In this document: piece by piece, positions 43,159 through 50,697 of the stretch
How positions within the stretch are numbered: position 1 is the first letter of the stretch
How the letters are laid out: every line of letters starts with the position of its first letter
Origin: Myxococcales bacterium
Lineage (GTDB): Bacteria > Myxococcota_A > Polyangia > Nannocystales > Nannocystaceae
DNA: 64,000 bases
Reading direction: 5' to 3'
Assembly (NCBI GenBank): GCA_014240065.1
Contig: JAAZXR010000012.1
Span: 1-64,000, forward strand
Notes under the pieces: model-generated
The model's database searches: none
The model's input: only the letters and a program-made list of their open reading frames with translations
What the model was told of the DNA's origin: nothing
Position numbers and translations under genes: made by a program

Positions 43159-44442
43159 GTGAGCGCTCAGTCTTCAACGGTGGTGGATCGGTCCCTCCTT
43201 TTGGTCATGGAGGATGCCACCCAGCGATCCGAGTTTCAGCGGGTCTTGGCAGAGCACGGCTGCGTGACCAAGGGTGTCGACTCGGTGGAAGCGGCGCTCG
43301 GGACGTTGCGCGCGGCGCCGTTTGACGCGGTCATCACCGCGCTCGACTTTCAGCTCGGTGAAGGAATCGACGTGATCGAGTGGCTCGGTCGCCACCTGCC
43401 GTCCACGAGCGTCTTCGTGGTTTCGGAGGGGGTGAGCGACGATCGTAAGCGCTGGTTGGATGAACGAAAAATTCCAATTTTCAGCGCAGCCGTCGATGAC
43501 GACCGGGCCGAGTCGTTGATCGAGGCTGTCATGGCGAGGCGAGGGTTCTTCGGTTTCGGTATCGAGATTGAGCTCTTCGACTACGTGCAGATGGTCGCGC
43601 TCTCAGGGAGAGACAAGCTGATCGAGGTGGAGTTGTCTTTCAACCGGATCGCGTCGATCTGGTTCGAACACGGGGATATCGTCCACGTGGAGTTTGGTGG
43701 ACTCAGCGGCGAGGACGCGTTCTACGGGATGCTCAGCGAGGACGTCGGGCGGTTTCGTGAGCGATTTTTTGTGACGCCCGCTCGGCGTACGGTCTTCGCG
43801 TCGAGCATGCATCTCTTGATGGAATTCGCGCGTCGCGCCGACGAGGAGAGCGTCCCACACGTGGCCGCGCAGGCGAGCGGTGCAGGCCGCAAGACGGCGC
43901 TTTACGGCGAAGCTCCGGGGGAGGGCGCCGAAGAGCCGCCCGCGGTCGCCAGCTCGAGCGACCTCTCGTTGACCGAGGAGGTCTCCGACAGCATGATCTC
44001 CCCGATCGTGTCCGCGCAAGAGTCGGGCATCTACGAGCGGAGCAGCCAGAGTGGACCACACGGTGTCGCTCCATGGGCTGCCTCCGAGAGCGCGTCGATG
44101 ATCAATCCGCTCGACGATCCGGAGACGCGCAAGCTCATGTTGGGCCAGTTTTTCGCCTACGAAGGTGTGAAGGGGGTCGCCATCCTCTCCAGCACCGGGA
44201 AGGTCCTCGCGGAGGACCTGCGAAGCGAGCCCTCGCAGGTCACCCTCGCGGGGTTCTTGATGCGCGGTGCGGCGCGGATTTCGAGGGTGCTGGGTCAAGG
44301 GGTCTTCGACGGCGTGATCGCCGACGACTGCGAAGGACGGACGATGCTGATGGTGGCGATGGGCGCGACCTCAGCCGTGCTCGCGCTCGGCGAGGACGCC
44401 GACGCGAGCGCGTTGAGGCGAGAAATTTTGGAGGATCAATAA
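43159..44442 (+). CDS. Pseudo-receiver / DUF4388 / roadblock-like signalling protein
   Basis: From GTG 43159 (427 residues; an ATG at 43069 would add 30 unlikely residues). Residues about 10-125 have a CheY-like pattern, but the phosphoacceptor position reads Thr-Ala-Leu-Asp where Thr-Asp-Leu is expected, so phosphorylation is doubtful. Residues 135-240 match DUF4388 (Gly-Asp-Ile-Val-His-Val-Glu-Phe-Gly). A Ser/Ala-rich linker follows. Residues 315-427 form a roadblock/LC7-like fold (Gly-Val-Ala-Ile-Leu-Ser-Ser-Thr-Gly). Such proteins in myxobacteria often work with Ras-like MglA GTPases; none is present here. The next gene starts directly after its stop. Confidence 0.75.
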   Translation: MSAQSSTVVDRSLLLVMEDATQRSEFQRVLAEHGCVTKGVDSVEAALGTLRAAPFDAVITALDFQLGEGIDVIEWLGRHLPSTSVFVVSEGVSDDRKRWLDERKIPIFSAAVDDDRAESLIEAVMARRGFFGFGIEIELFDYVQMVALSGRDKLIEVELSFNRIASIWFEHGDIVHVEFGGLSGEDAFYGMLSEDVGRFRERFFVTPARRTVFASSMHLLMEFARRADEESVPHVAAQASGAGRKTALYGEAPGEGAEEPPAVASSSDLSLTEEVSDSMISPIVSAQESGIYERSSQSGPHGVAPWAASESASMINPLDDPETRKLMLGQFFAYEGVKGVAILSSTGKVLAEDLRSEPSQVTLAGFLMRGAARISRVLGQGVFDGVIADDCEGRTMLMVAMGATSAVLALGEDADASALRREILEDQ

Positions 44443-44793
44443 GTGGATAGTTATCGCGCGCTCGTCACTGAACTTCGCGCTCGTCCCGAGGTGCGAGACG
44501 TGGTGGTGTCGACGATCGAAGAGGGCAGCGCCACCCTCGGGAAATTTTCATCGTGTTCGGCGTCTGAATCGAAGGACATTGAGAAAACGGTGCGGCGGAT
44601 GTTCGCTGCGTCGTCTACGATTGGTTCGAGCCTCCGCAAGGTCACGATGCACCTAGGAGCCAGCGCGCTCGTCGCCCACGTGCTCACCCCGGAGGTCAAC
44701 CTGTTGCTGCTCGTGGACAGTGAGGCGGATTTGGACGGACTGGCGCCGCATTTGGAGAGATTTCGTGCCGCCGCCTCCGCGGGAATTCAGTGA
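44443..44793 (+). CDS. Roadblock/LC7-like partner protein
   Basis: The 116-residue product starts with GTG directly after the TAA of the preceding gene and has a Shine-Dalgarno GGAGGA (44430-44435) inside that gene, so expression is coupled. It has the beta-beta-alpha roadblock look: a central Ser-rich helix region, Thr-Met-His-Leu-Gly, and a Leu-Leu-Leu-Leu-Val-Asp-Ser strand. Roadblock proteins dimerise, so pairing with the neighbour's C-terminal domain is the natural guess. Confidence 0.65.
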   Translation: MDSYRALVTELRARPEVRDVVVSTIEEGSATLGKFSSCSASESKDIEKTVRRMFAASSTIGSSLRKVTMHLGASALVAHVLTPEVNLLLLVDSEADLDGLAPHLERFRAAASAGIQ

Positions 44794-44928
44794 TGATCGC
44801 GGCGAAGCGTCGGCGTAGAGGCCGCTGGCAGAGCGACCTGCACGCGCGGTGGAACCGGTCGTGAAACGCCCGCTCCGGACGGTCGTGGGGCTCGTTGTTC
44901 GAGGCGGCGCCGCGCCTGCACTTCCCGC

Positions 44929-44957
44929 TTGACGGGTCCCCTACGATCTCGTACACA
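44929..44957 (+). promoter_or_regulatory. tRNA-Phe promoter
   Basis: TTGACG (44929-44934), 17-nt spacer, TACACA (44952-44957). Predicted start is near 44964, 7 nt before the mature tRNA. This is the best sigma-70-like promoter seen in the window. Confidence 0.65.
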
Positions 44958-44970
44958 GGCCGTCCGACGC

Positions 44971-45043
44971 GCCCAGATAGCTCAGTCGGTAGAGCAGGGG
45001 ACTGAAAATCCCCGTGTCCCTGGTTCGATTCCAGGTCTGGGCA
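44971..45043 (+). tRNA. tRNA-Phe (GAA)
   Basis: The 73-nt cloverleaf has acceptor GCCCAGA/TCTGGGC, D-stem GCTC/GAGC, anticodon stem GGGGA/TCCCC with loop CTGAAAA (anticodon GAA at 45004-45006), T-stem CCTGG/CCAGG and TTCGATT loop, then discriminator A. The following bases are CCG, so CCA is not encoded and must be added by nucleotidyltransferase. A promoter and terminator flank it. Confidence 0.97.
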
Positions 45044-45050
45044 CCGAAGG

Positions 45051-45086
45051 AACCCTCCCCGCGCGAGCCGGGAGGGTTTTTGTTTT
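45051..45086 (+). terminator. Intrinsic terminator after tRNA-Phe
   Basis: AACCCTCCC (45051-45059) pairs with GGGAGGGTT (45070-45078), followed by a T-rich run (TTTTTGTTTT) to 45086. Unlike the hairpins at convergent gene ends, this one has a proper U-tract. Confidence 0.85.
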
Positions 45087-45150
45087 GCCAGGACGGTCGC
45101 GAGGGGCAGTTGGATCAGGCGACCTGACCCGCGCTCTGACCCGCGATTGT

Positions 45151-45840
45151 CTACTTGGGCGGCACCTTGGTCACCACCGAGCGTATCCGTCGAGCGACCG
45201 CAAATTTTCGAGCGGTGAGGTGAAGTCCATCGCTCCGAAGGAGCCTAGCCCTGGCGGCGTCGTAGTAGAGGTTCGCGCCCCCGATCGAGCACTCAAGGAA
45301 CGCGCCTGCAAGCGTGTCTCCGAGGCTCTCCCGAGCCCCCTTCGCCAGTTTTCGAGGCGCGCCGTTCGCCCCGAGGACGGCTTCGGACCTCACCGCCGTG
45401 TACCCCGTTTCTCGATAGTCAACGACGATGGACCCGGTCGCCGCCGTCTCCATCTTCTCTACCTGCTCGACGAGGGCTGCGTCCTTTGTTTTCCAGTGCT
45501 TCTTGGCTTGGAAGAGCAGGGACTTCCGAAAGACCACGTCACCGTCTTTGTCGATGATGGAGAGCTCGATGATGGCGTCAGCACCGAGCTCTTTCTCGAG
45601 CGCGCCAGCTCCACGACCTCGGAATTTCTTGACGATCGTCTTCCAGCTGTAGGTGGTGCCGTCGTGCTGGAGCGTTCCACCGACGTGGTCGGCCATGGAC
45701 TGGCTGAGCCCGCCGGTGAGACAGTCCTCGTCTGCGGAGTTGTTGTCGTAGTTCTCCTCGGCTCGTGCCACGGCCTGCCGGTACTGCCGCGCGAGCTCGC
45801 CGAGAACATCATCTGGAAGCTGAGCGCGTAGCTTGGACAC
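45151..45840 (-). CDS. PD-(D/E)XK-like putative nuclease of an accessory type
   Basis: GTG 45840 gives 229 residues; longer upstream starts add only Arg-rich, random-looking sequence. The centre reads Leu-Glu-Lys-Glu-Leu-Gly-Ala-Asp-Ala-Ile-Ile-Glu-Leu, then after a turn Leu-Leu-Phe-Gln-Ala-Lys-Lys. This is the E...GxD...(Q/E)xK arrangement of PD-(D/E)XK nucleases, with the Gln variant seen in Mrr-type enzymes. Strands with Ser-Ile-Val-Val-Asp-Tyr follow. Such genes are common in defence islands. It sits 107 bp from tRNA-Phe, on the opposite strand. Activity is inferred. Confidence 0.55.
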   Translation of the reverse strand: MSKLRAQLPDDVLGELARQYRQAVARAEENYDNNSADEDCLTGGLSQSMADHVGGTLQHDGTTYSWKTIVKKFRGRGAGALEKELGADAIIELSIIDKDGDVVFRKSLLFQAKKHWKTKDAALVEQVEKMETAATGSIVVDYRETGYTAVRSEAVLGANGAPRKLAKGARESLGDTLAGAFLECSIGGANLYYDAARARLLRSDGLHLTARKFAVARRIRSVVTKVPPK

Positions 45841-46105
45841 GGCCCGCAGCGTAGCCCGACCGACTCGCGCGCACCATCGCGTGGCCTGGCTTGTCGGCAT
45901 CGATGCCGCGTTCGTTGTAGCGCCACGACCTGATGGCGAAATTCGTGTTCGCGCGCCCGCAACGCGGCCAGCGTCGTCCCACCTGGCCATGGGGCTTTGT
46001 CGGACTCGTCGTGGCGATCCCGGATCTGGGGAAAGATTCGCGCGTCTTCGAGGTTTGGGCGTTGTCGCGCCTTCGTGAGCCCCGCAAGACCGGCTAGCAT
46101 GTGCC

Positions 46106-46112
46106 AGAGGAG
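46106..46112 (+). promoter_or_regulatory. Strong ribosome binding site for the gene at 46120
   Basis: AGAGGAG with a 7-nt spacer to ATG 46120. It fixes the start and excludes the longer frame from 45997. Confidence 0.6.
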
Positions 46113-46119
46113 CCATTTC

Positions 46120-46785
46120 ATGGATTTAAAGAAGTTCTCTCGAAGCTACGATCTCGATCTGATCCCCGCATCTCACGACCGGATTCACACGGGCATGCTC
46201 GTGTGGGATCCGTTGATTGGAAAGCCAAAGTTCGATCACCCGGGGATGCCGGACACGATCTTTGCTGCGTTTCGGGACGCCGATTACGTAGACGACGAGG
46301 GCATGATGGCGATGATCTCGGAGTCCCGGTCGCTCCCGAAGGGGAAGGCCAGCCTCGCCGCCGCGGAGGTAGAATTTGAGCGTGAGCACAGCAGCTCACT
46401 TGAGCATCCCGTGCTCGGAAAGATCGACGGGCGCTTCGATCTTTCGCGGGCGCGAAAATTTAAGTTTGCTGATCTTGAGGTGCGAGTGATGTCACCGCTG
46501 ATGCGCGTGCAGATCGACGACCATCTCGAAGAGCTCAAGCGAGATCGATGGGAAGACTACGACGGTCGCATTCGACGTGTGTTTATGATCACCGAGCTGT
46601 ACTACGGTTCGTTGAATATCATCGTCGCGACGAGCACCTCCGCAGAGTTTGAAGCGGCGCTTCAACACGCCGATATCACGGTCGCTTCGAAGACCTCCGG
46701 TTCGCGGAACGCCCAATACACCTTCGCTCACGCGGACTGCCCGTTCGCGATGCGTCTTGAGCGGGTCCGTGGTTTCACTGGGTGA
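46120..46785 (+). CDS. Orphan protein, divergent from the putative nuclease; pattern recalls bacterial gasdermins
   Basis: The 221-residue protein has no signal peptide or TM. Its outline is an N-terminal Tyr-Asp-Leu-Asp-Leu-Ile-Pro strand, a Phe-Lys-Phe-Ala-Asp-Leu strand followed by an Asp-Asp-His-Leu-Glu-Glu-Leu helix, then Val-Phe-Met-Ile-Thr-Glu-Leu, and a C-terminal Pro-Phe-Ala-Met-Arg-Leu. That order resembles gasdermin cores (strand, helix, Val-Ile-Thr-x-Leu, closing Phe-Ala/Gly strand). It lacks the N-terminal palmitoylated Cys of bacterial gasdermins and no protease gene adjoins. This is remote pattern resemblance only; the family is unknown. Confidence 0.6.
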   Translation: MDLKKFSRSYDLDLIPASHDRIHTGMLVWDPLIGKPKFDHPGMPDTIFAAFRDADYVDDEGMMAMISESRSLPKGKASLAAAEVEFEREHSSSLEHPVLGKIDGRFDLSRARKFKFADLEVRVMSPLMRVQIDDHLEELKRDRWEDYDGRIRRVFMITELYYGSLNIIVATSTSAEFEAALQHADITVASKTSGSRNAQYTFAHADCPFAMRLERVRGFTG

Positions 46786-47071
46786 GGGGTGGGCGGTGGC
46801 GCGCTCGCATGGCGCGAAGCGGCGCCGGTGTCCCTCATGTTCGCTGAGCGCGAGCGCCGATTTGGATCGCGAAGGTCGCGGGGGGGCGAGGGCTGGCTCG
46901 GTGTTGTTCGCTGCGTTGCTGAGCGGCGCAAGTCGCGGAGGAGCGGCGACGGCGGCGTGACGTAGGCGGCCCTGAAACTCACACAAAACACCAGAATTCG
47001 GCCCTGAAAGGCCGCGAATGGCGCGCGGAGAAGTTGCGACGGCGGGGCCTCCGTGCTTGACTCCCGACACG

Positions 47072-47716
47072 ATGAACGACTCGATCTCATCCAGTCAATC
47101 CGCCGAGATTCGCGCCCAGCTGCAGCGAGAGCGCGCGCGCGCCGTAGAGAATCGGCCGACTCGAGAAGAGGCGATGTCCGCGGTTCGCGTGCTGCTGCGC
47201 TGGGCGGGAGATGATCCCGACCGTGAGGGGCTCGTTGGGACGCCAGACCGGGTGACTCGAGCCTACGACGAGTTCTTCGCGGGATATCAAGAGAACCCGG
47301 TCGAGATATTGAGCCGCACCTTTGAAGAAACCGAGGGCTACGACGAGCTCGTGGTGCTCAAAGATATTCGTTTCGAGTCCCACTGCGAGCATCATATGGT
47401 GCCGATCATTGGCAAGGCTCACATCGCCTATCTCCCCGACCGTCGAGTGGTCGGCATCAGCAAGCTGGCGCGGGTGTTGGAGGTGTATGCGAGGCGCTTC
47501 CAGATCCAAGAGAAGATGACGGCGCAGGTCGCCACGACGATCCAGTCGGTGTTGCAGCCTCGGGGGGTGGCGGTGGTCGTGGACGCCTCCCATCAATGCA
47601 TGACCACGCGAGGGGTCCATCGACCAGGCGTCTCCATGGTGACGTCGAGCATGCTCGGCGTGTTCCGAGACAACCCCGAGACGCGCCGCGAATTCCTGAC
47701 ACTCATCGGCAAGTAG
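47072..47716 (+). CDS. folE: GTP cyclohydrolase I
   Basis: ATG 47072 gives 214 residues, normal for FolE. The zinc site is seen in His-Cys-Glu-His-His-Met-Val-Pro (Cys and His ligands) and in His-Gln-Cys-Met-Thr-Thr-Arg-Gly. The Gly-Ile-Ser-Lys-Leu-Ala-Arg segment and C-terminal Thr-Ser-Ser-Met-Leu-Gly-Val-Phe are also canonical. It converts GTP to dihydroneopterin triphosphate for folate. It converges with rdgB and a 9-bp hairpin separates the two. Confidence 0.96.
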   Translation: MNDSISSSQSAEIRAQLQRERARAVENRPTREEAMSAVRVLLRWAGDDPDREGLVGTPDRVTRAYDEFFAGYQENPVEILSRTFEETEGYDELVVLKDIRFESHCEHHMVPIIGKAHIAYLPDRRVVGISKLARVLEVYARRFQIQEKMTAQVATTIQSVLQPRGVAVVVDASHQCMTTRGVHRPGVSMVTSSMLGVFRDNPETRREFLTLIGK

Positions 47717-47754
47717 CGCCGGCTCGCTGCGCGTCGCGGCGTCGCACCGCGTGG

Positions 47755-47779
47755 CGTCTCGCCTACGGGGGGCGAGACG
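47755..47779. terminator. Hairpin between convergent folE and rdgB
   Basis: CGTCTCGCC (47755-47763) and GGCGAGACG (47771-47779) form a perfect 9-bp stem with a 7-nt loop that includes the rdgB stop codon. No U-tract on either side. Confidence 0.5.
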
Positions 47780-48404
47780 TGGCGTTCGCCTGGATGTCTT
47801 GAAGGAGGGACTCGAACGCGCTCGCGCGATGCAGCAAGACCTCCGCGCCGGCGTCCCATGGCGGCGCACCGCGAAACAGAGGAAACAGGCCCGGACCGTC
47901 TGGCAGCGGGGGCCACTGAAGTGCGCCTTCGATCGTGCTCGCGCCGGTGAAGATGCGCCCGTCGGGGAGCGAGAGCGCGACCGCGCAGTGAGCCGTCGCG
48001 GTGACGGTCGGGGAGACACGCTGCGTCGCGGACGGCGGGGCAGGTGCGACGAGCCCCGCGCGCTGCGCGAGCGCTCGCATGGCTTCGACCGGGCCTCCGT
48101 GTGCGCGCGTAAAGCGGGCGGTGCGGAGTCCGGGGATGCCACCCAACGAACTGACCTCGATCCCTCCGTCGTCGCCGATGGCGGGGGTGTCGAATTGTTC
48201 GCACGCGTGGCGGGCTTTTGAGACCGCATTTTCGAGGTAGGACTCGCCCGTCTCTTGCCCTGGCGGCTCGCCGCCTCTGTGGAGCAGGTCGGTGACCCTT
48301 CCCCACAGGGCGGCTTGGCTCAACAGGATCGAGTACTCGCTGATTTTGCCACGGTTGGTAGAGGCAATGATGGTGGCGTCGAGCTGCATCGCGGTGTTCA
48401 GCAT
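47763..48404 (-). CDS. rdgB: XTP/dITP diphosphatase (RdgB/HAM1 family)
   Basis: ATG 48404 gives 213 residues and is supported by GGAGAGGG just upstream. ATGs at 48434 and 48389 are alternatives. Family marks are Ala-Ser-Thr-Asn-Arg-Gly-Lys near the start, Ser-Tyr-Leu-Glu-Asn-Ala, Lys-Ala, Gly-Asp-Asp-Gly-Gly-Ile-Glu-Val (usually Asp-Asp-Ser-Gly), Gly-Ile-Pro-Gly and Arg-Thr-Ala-Arg-Phe. The C-terminal catalytic-site region around Trp-Asp-Ala-Gly is less conserved than usual. It removes non-canonical purine triphosphates. Third in a minus-strand run with the endopeptidase and RibD-like genes. Confidence 0.85.
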   Translation of the reverse strand: MLNTAMQLDATIIASTNRGKISEYSILLSQAALWGRVTDLLHRGGEPPGQETGESYLENAVSKARHACEQFDTPAIGDDGGIEVSSLGGIPGLRTARFTRAHGGPVEAMRALAQRAGLVAPAPPSATQRVSPTVTATAHCAVALSLPDGRIFTGASTIEGALQWPPLPDGPGLFPLFRGAPPWDAGAEVLLHRASAFESLLQDIQANATSRPP

Positions 48405-48405
48405 A

Positions 48406-48413
48406 CCCTCTCC
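48406..48413 (-). promoter_or_regulatory. Ribosome binding site deciding the rdgB start
   Basis: GGAGAGGG on the minus strand, GGAG core 5 nt from ATG 48404. Neither neighbouring ATG has a comparable site. Confidence 0.6.
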
Positions 48414-48456
48414 GGCGCGGACGCCCGCGTTCATCTGCGCGCTCGGCTGCGACGAT

Positions 48457-49164
48457 TTACAGCCGCTCGTCGACAAGACCTTCGTCTGTGAAGCTGGGGG
48501 CGAGGGGGTCGTCGCTCGGCACGTACACGGATGTGAGCCCATGGGCGCCGAGGCGCTCGAGTAGCTCCATAGGTCGCGAGCCCTGAGGTACCCGCAGCTT
48601 CAGTCTCCCCCGATCAGCGAGCCCCTCGACCCGTCGGACCGCCGCATCTGTCTCCAGGACCGCGTCGGCGCGCCGAGCAGCGATGAGGCGCGCGGGCGCT
48701 CCTAAGAAAACGAAGGGGCGCCCGGTTCGCAGCTTATGAAAGAACGCCGACAGGGTCGATCGGGCAGCCTCTCCGCACACGTCTGTGACCACCTCGATCC
48801 CCGCGTCGCGGAGCATCGAGATCCCTCGTCCGTTCACCCGCGGGTCCGGGTCAACGGCGCCGATGACGACCCGGTGGATCGCAGCGTCGATCAAGGCCGC
48901 CGCGCACGGAGGAGTCACTCCGTGGTGCGCACATGGTTCGAGGGTCACAAATGCGTGCGCTCCACTGGCCAAGCCGCTGGCAGCCTGGAGCGCGTTCGTC
49001 TCCGCGTGGGGCCGACCTCCGAGGGACGTCTGCCCCTCTCCGAGCACGACATCATCTCGGACGAGCACGCATCCTACGCTCGGGTTTGGCCACGTCTCCC
49101 CCAGCCCACTCGACGCGAGCTCGAGCGCCCTCATCATCCACTCGCGATCATCGCTTGCTGACAC
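48457..49164 (-). CDS. RibD-like deaminase with a shortened, degenerate reductase region
   Basis: The 235-residue protein has a full cytidine-deaminase-type RibD domain: His-Ala-Glu-Thr (zinc His and catalytic Glu) and Glu-Pro-Cys-Ala-His-His-Gly-x-Thr-Pro-Pro-Cys, with Asn-Pro-x-Val-Gly in front. RibD is normally about 360 residues. Here the reductase half is cut to about 90: a Gly-Arg-Pro-Phe-Val start, then a jump to Leu-Leu-Glu-Arg-Leu-Gly and Leu-Val-Asp-Glu, with the usual Glu-Gly-Gly replaced by Ser-Asp-Asp. It probably works as a deaminase only. It overlaps the endopeptidase stop by one base. Confidence 0.8.
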   Translation of the reverse strand: MSASDDREWMMRALELASSGLGETWPNPSVGCVLVRDDVVLGEGQTSLGGRPHAETNALQAASGLASGAHAFVTLEPCAHHGVTPPCAAALIDAAIHRVVIGAVDPDPRVNGRGISMLRDAGIEVVTDVCGEAARSTLSAFFHKLRTGRPFVFLGAPARLIAARRADAVLETDAAVRRVEGLADRGRLKLRVPQGSRPMELLERLGAHGLTSVYVPSDDPLAPSFTDEGLVDERL

Positions 49165-50594
49165 TATCGATCCTCGCAGCGGGTGTCATGACCCGCACAG
49201 AGGAAGCGTACGTGAATATGGCCGACATGCCCATCGGCGTGCCGAATGATCGTTTTGTGTCGATCACCGCTGGGCGAGTATTGGAACCACACGTCGGCTT
49301 GGGCCTCCGTCAAACCCGCACGACGGGCGGCGCGGTACAACATCCGCTGACCCGAGCGCGCCAGAAACACGTATTTGAGGTGATCTGTCTCGAGCAGCTC
49401 ACGCACCAAGATCCACGCGACATCCCAGTCGATCTCCGCGCGGTGAGAAGGTTTGTAGGCGACCGGCCGTGTGTGGTCCTTCACCGGGAGTCTGACGTCA
49501 ACATCACGACCCGATTGATGGGAGCGGTGGGGCTTGAGTCGTCCGCCGTGCTGCCGGCTGAGGGAGGCGATGGCGATCGGGCGACCGTATCGGGAGGTCT
49601 TTTGGAAGCGGTGAAGCGCGGAGACGAGCGCGTTGGCGACGTAGTCGGTCGCCCAAGCCTCCGATGGTCGGACGAGTAGAAACGCAGGATCTCGAGGAGG
49701 CAGTGAGACACCGCGCACGAGCCGCCCGCGGTTCGTCCTCCCGACGCTCTCGGATCTTCGACGAGACCTCGTCATCGGCGCAGCACCGCTGCTTGCGTGG
49801 GTTGCGGCGTCATTGTACGCAGCCATCACCTCTCGTGGCACATTGGGTGACGAAGCCTCTTGTCGAGGTGTGGGGGCTTGAGCCGCCGGCAGGTCGCCCC
49901 TGTTGAATCGTCGCTCACGGAGCGCCTGGAGCTCGTCACGCTCGAGCCAACAGCGAATCGTATCTCCGTCGCCGAGCGCTCCTCGCATCTCGGGGTTCCA
50001 TCGATGCAGCGCTTCGCTCGTCACCTGGAGTCGATCCGCGAGGCCCCCCCATGTCTCTCCGTCTCGGATTCGGATGATGAGCATATGTGGAACGAGGTCG
50101 CGTCGCGTCGTGGGCACCCAGACCCGCTGACCAGCCTCGATTCGCCAAGTCGTTGATGGTCGATCATTCGCCGCCGCGAGCTCTTCTAACGAGACCTCAT
50201 AGCGAGCGCCGATGTCCTTGACGGTCTCCCCGGGGCGGACGATGTGCGCGACAGTTCCTCGCCAGGAGGTGGCGCTCAACGCGGAGAGGGGGTGCCCCGA
50301 TGGTGTCGCCGTCCCCGGCGCAGCGTCTCGTTGTTGCGCGGCGTAGTCGCGGGTGGTTGGGAGCTCCCCGGATAGAGGTGGAGCGGGGAGCCTCGGTCGC
50401 GCGATGTCGCCTCCTGCCTCCGGCGGGGCGGAAGCTGGCGCGACGTCGGCGGAGGAGAGGGAAGGTGGCGCGGGCAGGGGCGCGTGCTCAATTTGTTCCG
50501 CGGGGGCCTCACCCGTCGCCGGAGAGGAGGTGGTGAGGGCGCCTGAACGGATGAGGAGGATCGCGAACAGGCTCGTGAGGTGGGCACTCGCCAT
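49164..50594 (-). CDS. LysM-containing penicillin-insensitive murein endopeptidase (MepA/M74-like)
   Basis: The 476-residue secreted protein has a signal peptide, a Pro/Ala-rich region, two LysM domains (about 98-145 and 165-215; e.g. Arg-Pro-Gly-Glu-Thr-Val, Asp-Gly-Glu-Thr-Trp) and a C-terminal LAS-type metallopeptidase. That domain has His-Arg-Ser-His-Gln-Ser-Gly-Arg-Asp-Val-Asp (zinc His and Asp) near residue 360 and His-Ile-His-Val-Arg at the end. MepA cuts the D-Ala-meso-DAP crosslink. The LysM repeats should hold it on peptidoglycan. It lies first in a run with the RibD-like gene and rdgB. Confidence 0.85.
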   Translation of the reverse strand: MASAHLTSLFAILLIRSGALTTSSPATGEAPAEQIEHAPLPAPPSLSSADVAPASAPPEAGGDIARPRLPAPPLSGELPTTRDYAAQQRDAAPGTATPSGHPLSALSATSWRGTVAHIVRPGETVKDIGARYEVSLEELAAANDRPSTTWRIEAGQRVWVPTTRRDLVPHMLIIRIRDGETWGGLADRLQVTSEALHRWNPEMRGALGDGDTIRCWLERDELQALRERRFNRGDLPAAQAPTPRQEASSPNVPREVMAAYNDAATHASSGAAPMTRSRRRSESVGRTNRGRLVRGVSLPPRDPAFLLVRPSEAWATDYVANALVSALHRFQKTSRYGRPIAIASLSRQHGGRLKPHRSHQSGRDVDVRLPVKDHTRPVAYKPSHRAEIDWDVAWILVRELLETDHLKYVFLARSGQRMLYRAARRAGLTEAQADVWFQYSPSGDRHKTIIRHADGHVGHIHVRFLCAGHDTRCEDR

Positions 50595-50697
50595 GCCCCT
50601 ACGTTAAGGTGTTTTGAGGGCCGCTTCAAAATTCTGCGGATCACGTGAACGCGGCCGCGGCTGAGCAGGGTGCGCGAGCGTGGCGAAGGTGCCCGCG

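Noticed and set aside
45841-46116. N-terminal extension of the nuclease-like gene up to 46116
   Set aside because: The added 92 residues are Arg/Ser/Ala-rich without pattern and would run over the promoter region of the divergent gene.
44971-46120. Integrated element with a duplicated tRNA-Phe 3' end
   Set aside because: No second copy of the tRNA 3' sequence and no integrase gene were seen in the window.
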